Source: Shimia sp. CNT1-13L.2 (lineage in GTDB: Bacteria; Pseudomonadota; Alphaproteobacteria; Rhodobacterales; Rhodobacteraceae). From it: a stretch of 64,000 bases of DNA. Made by a program: the position numbers and the translations under genes. The stretch is from the NCBI RefSeq assembly GCF_024331145.1, contig NZ_JANDJO010000003.1, positions 248,001 to 312,000 of the forward strand, read 5' to 3'. Position 1 is the first letter of the stretch. Each line of letters begins with the position of its first letter. The notes under the pieces were generated by a model. It was not told where the DNA came from and made no database searches. It saw nothing but the letters and a program-made list of their open reading frames with translations. Shown here one piece after another: positions 53,706 through 61,333 of the stretch.

Positions 53706-54067
53706 CTTCGTCCTTCCTGCCGGTTGCGCGCATGTCCGATTTGTCAGGCAATTGGGTAAAGCCGGCAACGGGATTTGGCAAGGTGCGCCGCTGCGTCGTT
53801 TTGAAATGGCGGGGGATCGCCCTAAATCCGTTCCCAGATGCTGTTGAACGCGCGAAATAAACTGTTTCCATTGATTATGTTGCGTCTCATTGAAAAGACA
53901 GGGAAAATCGGAACGAGGTTTTTCGGCGGGGCAATTTCGCGCTTCTTTTTTCGCCTTGCCTGCGGCTTTGTTGAAAATCGTGATGCCCGTTCGCATCGTT
54001 TTGACGCTTTGCCTAGTGACAATCCGTGCGCCGTGGGCTATTGCGAGCGCAGAGTAAGGGGGGCCTG

Positions 54068-54541
54068 ATGTCTGAGGAAACTATTATGACGGACGTTAGC
54101 CACGATGAGGGAGCAGCCATGAAAGCAGAGACTTTCCTGCCCGACGATTATCGACCGGCAGAAGATGAACCGTTCATGAATGAACGCCAGATCGAGTATT
54201 TCCGTAGAAAACTCATCAACTGGAAAGAAGAAATCCTCGAAGACAGCCGCGACACGATCGAGGGCCTTCAGGAAAGCACCCGCAACATTCCCGATGTCGC
54301 AGACCGCGCCAGCGAGGAAACCGACCGGGCGCTGGAACTGCGGACCCGTGACCGTCAGCGCAAGCTGGTTGCCAAGATCGACTCGGCCCTGCGTCGCATC
54401 GACGAGGGCGAGTATGGGTATTGCGAAGTGACGGGTGAGCCGATTTCGCTCAAGCGTCTGGACGCGCGTCCGATTGCAACCATGAGCCTTGAGGCGCAGG
54501 AGCGCCACGAGCGCCGCGAAAAAGTGCACCGCGACGACTAA
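54068..54541 (+). CDS. dksA: DksA-family RNA polymerase-binding protein
   Basis: Stringent-response transcription factor that binds the RNA polymerase secondary channel with ppGpp. It is 157 residues from 54068, which follows AAGGGGGGCCTG; an alternative ATG at 54119 (MKAETFLPDDY) also has GAGGGA upstream and would give 140. The coiled-coil tip motif DVADRA is kept (DxxDxA). The zinc-finger region reads YGYCEVTGEPI ... TMSLEAQE, so only one of four zinc cysteines remains. A strong terminator follows. Confidence 0.93.
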   Translation: MSEETIMTDVSHDEGAAMKAETFLPDDYRPAEDEPFMNERQIEYFRRKLINWKEEILEDSRDTIEGLQESTRNIPDVADRASEETDRALELRTRDRQRKLVAKIDSALRRIDEGEYGYCEVTGEPISLKRLDARPIATMSLEAQERHERREKVHRDD

Positions 54542-54567
54542 AGCGCCGGTTTCGAGAGAAAAATCTG

Positions 54568-54597
54568 AACGCCGAGGGTTTCACCTCGGCGTTTTTC
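54568..54597 (+). terminator. Terminator after dksA
   Basis: Perfect 10-bp stem AACGCCGAGG/CCTCGGCGTT with loop GTTTCA and a T-run. Confidence 0.92.
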
Positions 54598-54613
54598 GTT
54601 TCAAAAGACGCAT

Positions 54614-55786
54614 ATGAGTCTTTCGGGTAAGAAAATCACGGTTATTGGTGCCGGCATTGGCGGTTTGACGGCCGCCATTGCGTTGCGCGCGCGGGGCGCC
54701 AAGGTCACGGTGCTTGAGCAGGCCGAGGCAATCATCGAGGTCGGGGCGGGTATCCAGGTCAGCCCGAACGGGTTCGCGGTATTGCGGGCCCTTGGGCTGG
54801 AGGACAGGTTCCGACAGATTGCAGTTCAGGGGCAGGCGGTCGAGCTGCGCGACTATCGCGCCGACAGCCTTGTGGCCCGTCTGGATCTGGGGTTGCTGCC
54901 CGAGGATCAGCCCTATTTCTTCGTACACCGCGCCGATCTTGTCGACATTCTGGCCGATGCGGCCCGTGCGGAAGGTGTGAAGATCCGCCTTTTGCAAAAG
55001 GCGAATACGGTTGAGGCCACCGACCTACCTGTTGTGCATCTCGCCAATGGTGCCGACATGAAGGCCGATATCGTGATCGGGGCGGATGGCCTGCATTCGC
55101 GGCTGCGTCCGGTTCTGAACGGGGTGACCGCGCCGTTCTTTACCCGCCAGACCGCGTGGCGCGCGACCATTCCCAACGTGATCGACCACCCTAACGTTTC
55201 GCGGGTTCACATGGCGCCCAAGCGGCACATGGTGACCTATCCGCTGCGGGGCGGGGAGTTGATCAATATCGTGGCGGTGCAGGAGCGCACCGGCTGGGCC
55301 GAAGAGGGCTGGCAGCACAAGGATGACCCCGCCAACCTGCGTCATGCGTTCAGCGATTTCGGGGGCGATGCCAAGCGGATGCTTGCAGCGGTCGAGGACG
55401 TCGGCCTCTGGGGGCTGTTCCGTCATCCGGTGGCACCGATCTGGCATAAGGGCCATACGGCGATCCTTGGCGATGCGGCGCATCCCACCCTGCCGTTCAT
55501 GGCCCAGGGCGCGGTAATGGCGATGGAAGACTCCTGGGTGTTGACCGATGCACTGGATCAGGCGGACACGGTTGAGGCCGGGCTGGCCGCCTATCAGGCG
55601 CGACGGGAAGACCGGGTGAAGAAGATTGTCGAAACCGCCAACGGCAATGCGTGGAAGTATCACCTGTCGTTCCCGCCGATGCGTTTCGGCGCCCATATGG
55701 GCCTGCGGGTGGTGTCGAAGCTGGCGCCGAAAAAGTTGATGCAGCAGTTCGACTGGATCTACCGTCACGATGTGACCAAGGGGTAG
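54614..55786 (+). CDS. FAD-dependent aromatic-ring monooxygenase (salicylate hydroxylase-like)
   Basis: Class A flavin monooxygenase of 390 residues that uses NAD(P)H and oxygen to hydroxylate an aromatic substrate. The FAD dinucleotide motif GAGIGG is at 12-17, DG in GADGLHSRLR near 156, and GDAAHPT near 286, the three fingerprints of the family. It lies alone; no ring-cleavage genes are next to it, so the substrate is unknown. The ATG follows AAAGACGCAT, a weak ribosome site. Confidence 0.92.
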   Translation: MSLSGKKITVIGAGIGGLTAAIALRARGAKVTVLEQAEAIIEVGAGIQVSPNGFAVLRALGLEDRFRQIAVQGQAVELRDYRADSLVARLDLGLLPEDQPYFFVHRADLVDILADAARAEGVKIRLLQKANTVEATDLPVVHLANGADMKADIVIGADGLHSRLRPVLNGVTAPFFTRQTAWRATIPNVIDHPNVSRVHMAPKRHMVTYPLRGGELINIVAVQERTGWAEEGWQHKDDPANLRHAFSDFGGDAKRMLAAVEDVGLWGLFRHPVAPIWHKGHTAILGDAAHPTLPFMAQGAVMAMEDSWVLTDALDQADTVEAGLAAYQARREDRVKKIVETANGNAWKYHLSFPPMRFGAHMGLRVVSKLAPKKLMQQFDWIYRHDVTKG

Positions 55787-55808
55787 GACACTCTTCTGGA
55801 AGAGTGTC
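55787..55808. terminator. Hairpin between the monooxygenase and xthA
   Basis: Perfect stem GACACTCTT/AAGAGTGTC with loop CTGG directly after the stop codon. No T-tract follows; the AT-rich inverted repeat AAATTTT/AAAATTT at 55819-55836 may add to termination of these convergent genes. Confidence 0.55.
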
Positions 55809-55843
55809 CGGTGCTGTAAATTTTCCAGAAAATTTGACTATCT

Positions 55844-56650
55844 TCAGGCGTCGAGGTCGACCCAGACCGGAACGTGGTCGGAGGGTTTTTCGCGGCCGCG
55901 CACCTCTTTGTCGATCTGGCAGTCGCGCAGGAGATCGGCGCAGGCGGGGCTGAGCAGGAAGTGGTCGATGCGGATGCCGTCATCGCGGTTCCATGCGCCG
56001 GCCTGGTAATCCCAGAAGGAATAGTGGCCGGGGCCGAAGGTGCGGGCGCGGAAGGCCTCGGTGAAGCCAAGGTTCATCAGGCGTCGGAAGGCGGCGCGGC
56101 TTTCGGGGCGGGCGAGGGCGTCTTGCTGCCAAGCTTCGGGGCGGCGGGCGTCTTCGTCCTGCGGGATGATGTTGTAGTCGCCCGCCATCAGGAAGGGTTC
56201 CTCGCCGGCCAGAAGCTCCTGGGCGCGGGCGTGCAGGCGCTCCATCCAGCGCAGTTTGTAATCGTATTTCCCGCCGGGCACGGGGGTGCCGTCGTCCTGG
56301 AGTTCGACTGGGTTGCCGTTGGGCAGATAAAGGCCGCAGACGCGGATCGGGGTTTTGCCGATCACGGTCGCCTCGATCCAGCGGGCCTGTTCATCGCTGT
56401 CATCCCCGGGCAGGCCGCGGGTGACATCTTCGAGGGGCAGCTTGGACAGGATCGCGACGCCGTTAAAGCTTTTCTGGCCGTGGGTTTCGACGATGTAGCC
56501 GCGGTCTTCGAAGAGTTCGCGGGGGAAGGCCTCGTCGACCGACTTGATTTCCTGCAACAGGGCGACGTCGGGCTGGGCCTCGTCGAGCCAGGCGGGAAGG
56601 GCCTGTGCGCGCGCCTTGATGCCATTGATGTTGAATGTCGCGATTTTCAT
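55844..56650 (-). CDS. xthA: Exodeoxyribonuclease III
   Basis: Magnesium-dependent AP endonuclease and 3'-5' exonuclease of base-excision repair, 268 residues. Family signatures are KIATFNINGIKAR, LLQEIKS (metal Glu), NGVAILSK, AGDYNIIP and the catalytic SDHVPVWVD. It is convergent with the monooxygenase gene and separated from the repeat-protein gene by 408 bases. Confidence 0.96.
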   Translation of the reverse strand: MKIATFNINGIKARAQALPAWLDEAQPDVALLQEIKSVDEAFPRELFEDRGYIVETHGQKSFNGVAILSKLPLEDVTRGLPGDDSDEQARWIEATVIGKTPIRVCGLYLPNGNPVELQDDGTPVPGGKYDYKLRWMERLHARAQELLAGEEPFLMAGDYNIIPQDEDARRPEAWQQDALARPESRAAFRRLMNLGFTEAFRARTFGPGHYSFWDYQAGAWNRDDGIRIDHFLLSPACADLLRDCQIDKEVRGREKPSDHVPVWVDLDA

Positions 56651-57058
56651 GTCCGTCTCCCTGCCGCGTTGATGCCTGTATCACGCATGGGAGACGCTGT
56701 TTCAAGTCTGTCTCTGACGTTGAAGCGCGGTGTGAAAGGCGGGGTCTGATGCGAATCGGATTCGGGGATTCGCGGGGGCGGATTCCGCCGATTCCGCGCA
56801 CGGATTCTGGATACATGGAGAGAGATTCGTGGTAGAATTTGTTCGTGAACAGGAAAATATGAAGAATTTTCAGAAAAAAATGTGGCAAAATTGGAAACAA
56901 TCGGAATAGCTTAGAGGACAAAGTTATCAGAGGATTGTGACTCAACCTTAACGTGTAACTTGAATTTTGAATCCCGATTTGGTAGAATTTTCCGTTTGAA
57001 AAAATAAGGCTGCGTGCAAGCCTGAACCCGCTCAAAACTTCAACTTGGAGGGTTCCAA
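56651..57058. other. AT-rich intergenic region upstream of the MFTSGL gene
   Basis: This 408-base gap has no supported gene. The part from 56820 is markedly AT-rich compared with its surroundings. The direct repeat TGGTAGAATTT occurs at 56830-56840 and 56980-56990, exactly 150 bases apart. It should hold the promoter for the gene at 57059, but no -35/-10 pair is compelling. Confidence 0.6.
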
Positions 57059-57622
57059 ATGCTCGCTCAAAAATCAGTCGAAATGATCTCGGAAACGGTT
57101 GCGGATAGCGCTGTAACACAGCACGAAAGCAACATCCATGACGGCTCTCACACCGAGATGTTCACCTCTGGTCTTTCGCCGGAAATGGCCACTGACGCCA
57201 TGGCCGGAGACGGTGCCGAAATGTTCACCTCTGGCCTTGTGCAGTTGTACACCTCGGGCCTTGCGCCGACCGCATCGGCCGAAGCCGTGACCGGTGAAGG
57301 CGTGGAGATGTTCACCTCGGGTCTTTCGGCAAGCGGCACCTCGGCGGAAGCTGGCGAGGCCGTTGAAATGTTCACATCCGGTTTGGTGCAGATGTTCACT
57401 TCGGGCCTTGCCCCAAGTGCATCCGCCGAAGCGGTGACCGGTGAGGGGGTGGAGATGTTCACCTCGGGTCTTTCGGCAAGCGGCACCTCGGCGGAAGCTG
57501 GTGACGCTGTCGAGATGTTCACATCCGGTCTGGTGCAGATGTTCACCTCGGGTCTTGCGCCGCAAGAAGAGGCCAAGGCCGACGCCGGTGAAGGTGCCGA
57601 GCTGTTCACCTCGGGTCTTTGA
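57059..57622 (+). CDS. MFTSGL-repeat protein, candidate multi-core peptide precursor
   Basis: A 187-residue acidic protein with no Cys, Trp or Arg and only two Lys. It carries ten copies of [EQ][ML][FY]TSGL at residues 33, 54, 62, 83, 103, 111, 132, 152, 160 and 181; the last copy forms the exact C-terminus. The first 32 residues (MLAQKSVEMISETVADSAVT...) lack the motif and look like a leader. Spacers are Ala/Ser/Glu rich (SASGTSAEAGDAV, APSASAEAVTGEGV). A strong TTGGAGGG site precedes the ATG. No known domain is recognisable. A secreted, cleaved or modified peptide is the favoured reading but is inference; a low-complexity surface or storage protein is the alternative. Confidence 0.85.
   Translation: MLAQKSVEMISETVADSAVTQHESNIHDGSHTEMFTSGLSPEMATDAMAGDGAEMFTSGLVQLYTSGLAPTASAEAVTGEGVEMFTSGLSASGTSAEAGEAVEMFTSGLVQMFTSGLAPSASAEAVTGEGVEMFTSGLSASGTSAEAGDAVEMFTSGLVQMFTSGLAPQEEAKADAGEGAELFTSGL
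57218..57622 (+). repeat. 147-base tandem repeat within the MFTSGL gene
   Basis: Units at 57218-57364, 57365-57511 and a 111-base partial at 57512-57622. Each encodes 49 residues with three MFTSGL-type motifs. Bases 57302-57354 are identical to 57449-57501 (53 bases), showing recent duplication. Confidence 0.9.
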
Positions 57623-57642
57623 TCGCAGGCCATGACAACGGG

Positions 57643-57662
57643 GGCGCGGGGAAACCCGCGCC
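57643..57662 (+). terminator. GC-rich hairpin after the MFTSGL gene
   Basis: Stem GGCGCGGG/CCCGCGCC closed by a GAAA tetraloop, 20 bases after the stop codon. No T-tract follows, so it is more likely a partial stop or a 3' mRNA-protecting structure that lets the first gene be expressed above the next two. Confidence 0.65.
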
Positions 57663-57690
57663 GCTGTGTCCGCAACCGGGGAGACACCAG

Positions 57691-58767
57691 ATGACCAATG
57701 TCGTAAAACTCAACATCGCATCGCAACGGCAGACACAGAAAGAGCGTGATATCGCGCTGATGCAGTGTTTCGCCTCGCACCGCCGGACCGGGGATGATGT
57801 GTTCTGGCTCAAGGAGAATGCAGAGCTTCTCAACATTCTTGAGTGTTCGGGGCGCAAGCTGGCGGATGCGGACCTTGCGGCCTATCGCGGGTTTTATGGC
57901 CAGGTCGAGAAACGGCTTCAGTTCTTCCCACAGTATTATCGGTTCCTTCTGTCCATTTGCCTTGATCTTGAAGATCTGGGAATGGAGGGCTGGAAGGGCG
58001 AGGTTCTGGCGAATTGGGTGTCAGATCAAGGGTTTGCCCGGTCGGAACTTTCAGATCTTCAACGTATGGAAGCGCGTCGCCTGATGATGCGCCGGGGTGT
58101 TGATCCGCTGGCGGATTATCGGGGACTGGAAGATCGGGTACGGGCCTTCATTTCCCGTTCGGGCACCTTTTCGATGCCCAACAAGAAAGCGGCTTATGAG
58201 CTGACCCATGCAGTGTTTTACCTGTCTGAATACGGGCGCAAGGATCCGTGTCTGGATAGCGAAACGCGCACATCGCTTGAGTTCACGGGGCTTCTGGCCT
58301 TCCTTGAACAGAATGCCGATCTTTTGGCCGAAGTCTGTATCGCGCTGCGTTTTGGCGGGTTCGACGTTCCCGAGGTTTGGGAGGCCTGGCTGGTGCGCCA
58401 TACCCATCTGTTCGGGGTGGAGGGCGGCGACCATGTCGGCGTTCAGGATGACTATCACGAGTTTCTTGTCTGCAACTGGATGATGCAGGCCTGCGGGCAT
58501 CGAAGTTTCATTAAGCCGATGCTGGGAGAGCGCATGGCGTTTCGCCGGGCGCAGTCGAATGCCGGTCCGCTGCGTGAATTGTCGGAGTGCATGTTCAAGA
58601 TGGACCAGCGTTCGGACGACTGGCAGGCGATGCGGCCTGTTGTTCTTGACCATCTGTCGGAAGACGCGCAGGCGGTGGTGTCCTGGGCGGAACATTCCTC
58701 GGACCAGTTCGACGCCTTTTTCCAAGGGTTCGCGCGGGCGGGGCAAGCAATGGGGAGGCTGCAATGA
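57691..58767 (+). CDS. Unrecognised protein in the MFTSGL operon
   Basis: A 358-residue soluble protein that I cannot assign to a family with certainty. It appears entirely helical, has no signal peptide or membrane segment, and contains about nine Cys and many His and Trp (MQCFASHRR, LLSICLDLEDL, LVCNWMMQACGHRS). No ATP-grasp, radical-SAM, YcaO or protease motif is visible. The ATG at 57691 follows GGGGAGA; an earlier ATG at 57619 overlaps the upstream hairpin. Its stop overlaps the exporter start by four bases, so it is coupled to the transporter. A processing or immunity role for the repeat peptide is inference. Confidence 0.85.
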   Translation: MTNVVKLNIASQRQTQKERDIALMQCFASHRRTGDDVFWLKENAELLNILECSGRKLADADLAAYRGFYGQVEKRLQFFPQYYRFLLSICLDLEDLGMEGWKGEVLANWVSDQGFARSELSDLQRMEARRLMMRRGVDPLADYRGLEDRVRAFISRSGTFSMPNKKAAYELTHAVFYLSEYGRKDPCLDSETRTSLEFTGLLAFLEQNADLLAEVCIALRFGGFDVPEVWEAWLVRHTHLFGVEGGDHVGVQDDYHEFLVCNWMMQACGHRSFIKPMLGERMAFRRAQSNAGPLRELSECMFKMDQRSDDWQAMRPVVLDHLSEDAQAVVSWAEHSSDQFDAFFQGFARAGQAMGRLQ

Positions 58768-59708
58768 CCGGATTGGGACGCACGACACTTCTGGGCACGG
58801 CGTTGGTCGTGCTTTACACGCTGGCGATTTCCTCGGCGGATGCTATCACGAAGTTCGTCGCGCAAGGTTATGCTGCGCCACAACTTTTTGCCTTTTCGGG
58901 GGCGGTTGTCGTGGCCATGTCGTGGATCGGCGCGAGGTTGAAGCGCGAGGGCCAGAGCCTGCGTACCACGTGTCCGAGGGCGATGGCGCTGCGGGCGGCT
59001 TTGACGGTGGTCGGATCGGTCGCCTTTTTCTATGCGTTCAAGCTTTTGCCCTTTGCCGAGGTCTTCGTCTTTATCGGCATGATGCCGATTTTCGCAGGTC
59101 TGTTTTCCGCACCGGTTCTGGGAGAACACGTGCGGCCGCTGGCATGGGGCGCCTTGGCGGCCGGGTTTGTCGGGGTTTTGTGCCTGTTTCCGGGCGGGTT
59201 GGCTTCGGTGTCGATTGGCCATCTGGTGGCGCTGTTTGCTTGTGTGACCGGAACGCTTTCGATGGTGCTGGCGCGCTATATCGGCAAACACGAAAGCAAT
59301 TCCCTGGCGCAGGTGTTTTATCCAAACCTTGCCCTGTTCCTTGCCATGGCGATGGCATTGCCATTTGTCTACAAGCCGATGCCCATGTCCGATCTGGCCT
59401 GGGTGGGGGCCTATGCGGGGTTCCTGTTTGCGGCGCGTTGGCTTTCGGTGATCGCGCTGCGCCTCTTGGCGGCCTATGCGGTGACGCCCTTGATGAACCT
59501 GCAATTCGTGTGGATGGTGGTTCTGGGTGCGGTGTTTTTTGGCGAGGTTCCTGCAGCCAATATCTATCTTGGGGTGGCGATCGTGATCGCGTCAGGCGTG
59601 TTCCTTGTCTACGATCAGATGCAGCCGGAAGGCACGCCTTATCCGTGGGTTACGCGCCTTGGAGCGCGGTTTCCCATCCTCAAGTTCGTGGTGAAGACCG
59701 TCGACTAA
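58764..59708 (+). CDS. EamA/DMT-family transporter
   Basis: Inner-membrane exporter of 314 residues with about ten hydrophobic segments in two EamA repeats (LAISSADAITKFVAQGYAA... and ...VTPLMNLQFVWMVVLGAVFFGE). Family members export amino acids and other small metabolites. It starts inside the stop codon of the unknown protein (ATGA), so the two are translated together. In this operon it is a candidate exporter for a product of the repeat protein, but the DMT family usually carries small molecules, so this is uncertain. Confidence 0.9.
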   Translation: MTGLGRTTLLGTALVVLYTLAISSADAITKFVAQGYAAPQLFAFSGAVVVAMSWIGARLKREGQSLRTTCPRAMALRAALTVVGSVAFFYAFKLLPFAEVFVFIGMMPIFAGLFSAPVLGEHVRPLAWGALAAGFVGVLCLFPGGLASVSIGHLVALFACVTGTLSMVLARYIGKHESNSLAQVFYPNLALFLAMAMALPFVYKPMPMSDLAWVGAYAGFLFAARWLSVIALRLLAAYAVTPLMNLQFVWMVVLGAVFFGEVPAANIYLGVAIVIASGVFLVYDQMQPEGTPYPWVTRLGARFPILKFVVKTVD

Positions 59709-59718
59709 AGGTTTGTGG

Positions 59719-60042
59719 TTACATCGAAAAGCTGGTTCCGCAACCGCAGGAGCTTGTGGCGTTCGGATTGTTGATGACAAACCGGGCGCCAATCAGTTCT
59801 TCGGTGAAATCGATCACCGCGTCGGTCAGGAACGGCAGCGAGACTGCGTCGATCAGTACCGCTTCGCCATTGCCCTTGAGGACGAGGTCATCCTCGTTCG
59901 GGGTGTCGAGCTTGATCTCGTACTGGAAGCCGGAACATCCGCCACCTTCTACGGCGACGCGCAGGGCCTGGCCCTGATCGGAGGCCCCGATCTCGGCAAG
60001 ACGTTCGAAGGCACGGTCGGTCACTTTCGGCGGTAGCTGCAT
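59719..60042 (-). CDS. erpA: Iron-sulfur cluster insertion protein (A-type carrier)
   Basis: A-type Fe-S carrier of 107 residues that delivers clusters to apo-proteins, including IspG in other bacteria. Three conserved cysteines are visible: C36 in EGGGCSGFQ, and C99 and C101 in SSCGCGTSF near the C-terminus. ErpA, IscA and SufA are hard to separate; ErpA is favoured by isolation from isc/suf genes. The ATG at 60042 follows CAGGAGTGACAAA. It is divergent from dgt. Confidence 0.9.
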   Translation of the reverse strand: MQLPPKVTDRAFERLAEIGASDQGQALRVAVEGGGCSGFQYEIKLDTPNEDDLVLKGNGEAVLIDAVSLPFLTDAVIDFTEELIGARFVINNPNATSSCGCGTSFSM

Positions 60043-60145
60043 TTTGTCACTCCTGACAATGGGTTCGCGCGGGTTGCGGCATTCTGAAACGCCTCTAAGG
60101 TGCAATATATAGAAATGAGGACGACAGGCCACAAGGACCAAACCC

Positions 60146-61282
60146 ATGCGTGCCGCATATGCATCTGATCCTGCCACCGCCCGGGGACGGCGGGTGCCGG
60201 AAGAGGAAAGTTCGTTTCGCTCGTGTTTCCAGAGGGATCGTGACCGCATTATCCATGCCAGCGCGTTTCGCCGCCTGAAGCACAAGACGCAGGTTTTTGT
60301 GGAGCATGAGGGCGACAACTTTCGCACGCGGCTGACGCATTCCATCGAGGTGGCGCAGGTGGCACGGACGATCGCCGGGGCGCTGGGGCTGAATCCGGAA
60401 CTGACCGAGGCAGTGGCGCTGGCGCATGATCTTGGGCACACGCCCTTCGGACATACCGGCGAGGACGCGCTGGACCTGTTGATGGCGCCTTATGGCGGCT
60501 TCGATCACAATGCGCAGGCGATCCGGATCGTGACGGCGCTTGAGAAACATTATGCCGAGTTTGACGGGCTGAACCTGACCTGGGAAAGCCTTGAAGGGAT
60601 TGCGAAACATAATGGTCCGGTTCTGGGGGAGTTGCCCTATGCCCTGGCCGATTATAACGCGATCCATGATCTTGCGCTGCACACCTATGCCAGTGCCGAG
60701 GCGCAGGTGGCGGCTTTGGCGGATGACGTGGCCTATAACAACCACGATCTGCATGACGGGTTGCGCGCGGGGCTGTTCACGGAAGAAGAGATTGCGGCCC
60801 TGCCGATTGTCGGAGAGGCCTATGTGGAGGTCGACAAGACCTATCCGGGGCTTGAGCCGATCCGGCGGCGGCACGAGGCCTTGCGGCGGGTGTTCGGGGT
60901 CATGGTGGCGGATGTGATCGATACCTCGCGGGCGCTGCTCGAGGAGAGCGGGGCGCAATCGGTTGCGGATATCCGCGCCAATGGCGCGCCGGTTGTGCAG
61001 TTCTCGAAGCCGCTTTGGTCCGATCTGAAACAAATTCGCGAATTCCTGTTCACCCGCATGTATCGTGCGCCGTCTGTTGTGAAGATGCGCAAGGAGGTGA
61101 CGGAGGTGGTGAAGGATCTGTTCCCGACCTACCTGAATGACCCGAGCCTTCTGCCGGCGCGGTGGCACGCCGAGATCGCAGCGGCGAAGGATGAAACCAC
61201 GCTGGCGCGGATCGTGGCGGATTACCTTGCGGGCATGACCGATCGCTTTGCGTTGCAGGAACATGCGCGGCTGATCGGTTGA
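60146..61282 (+). CDS. dgt: Deoxyguanosinetriphosphate triphosphohydrolase-like protein
   Basis: HD-domain dNTP triphosphohydrolase of 378 residues that splits dGTP (or other dNTPs) to the nucleoside and tripolyphosphate. Metal ligands: H65 in RTRLTHSIEV, H94-D95 in ALAHDLGHTPFGH, and Asp in DDVAYNNHDLHDG. The shorter alphaproteobacterial form lacks some E. coli Dgt regions. It runs in the same direction as argS, 51 bases apart, a pairing known from other alphaproteobacteria. Confidence 0.94.
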   Translation: MRAAYASDPATARGRRVPEEESSFRSCFQRDRDRIIHASAFRRLKHKTQVFVEHEGDNFRTRLTHSIEVAQVARTIAGALGLNPELTEAVALAHDLGHTPFGHTGEDALDLLMAPYGGFDHNAQAIRIVTALEKHYAEFDGLNLTWESLEGIAKHNGPVLGELPYALADYNAIHDLALHTYASAEAQVAALADDVAYNNHDLHDGLRAGLFTEEEIAALPIVGEAYVEVDKTYPGLEPIRRRHEALRRVFGVMVADVIDTSRALLEESGAQSVADIRANGAPVVQFSKPLWSDLKQIREFLFTRMYRAPSVVKMRKEVTEVVKDLFPTYLNDPSLLPARWHAEIAAAKDETTLARIVADYLAGMTDRFALQEHARLIG

Positions 61283-61333
61283 CCTGAGAGTTTGGAGTGG
61301 TAAACCCGCCTGCAAATCAAAAGGACAGGTCCG

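Noticed and set aside
57059-57622. RTX or autotransporter repeat identity for the MFTSGL protein
   Set aside because: No GGxGxDx nonapeptides, no signal peptide and no beta-barrel; the seven-residue motif differs from both.
57148-57780. Minus-strand frame with RPEVNIST repeats
   Set aside because: It is the antisense reading of the 147-base repeat; the plus frame has a strong ribosome site, ends exactly at the motif and is in register with the operon.
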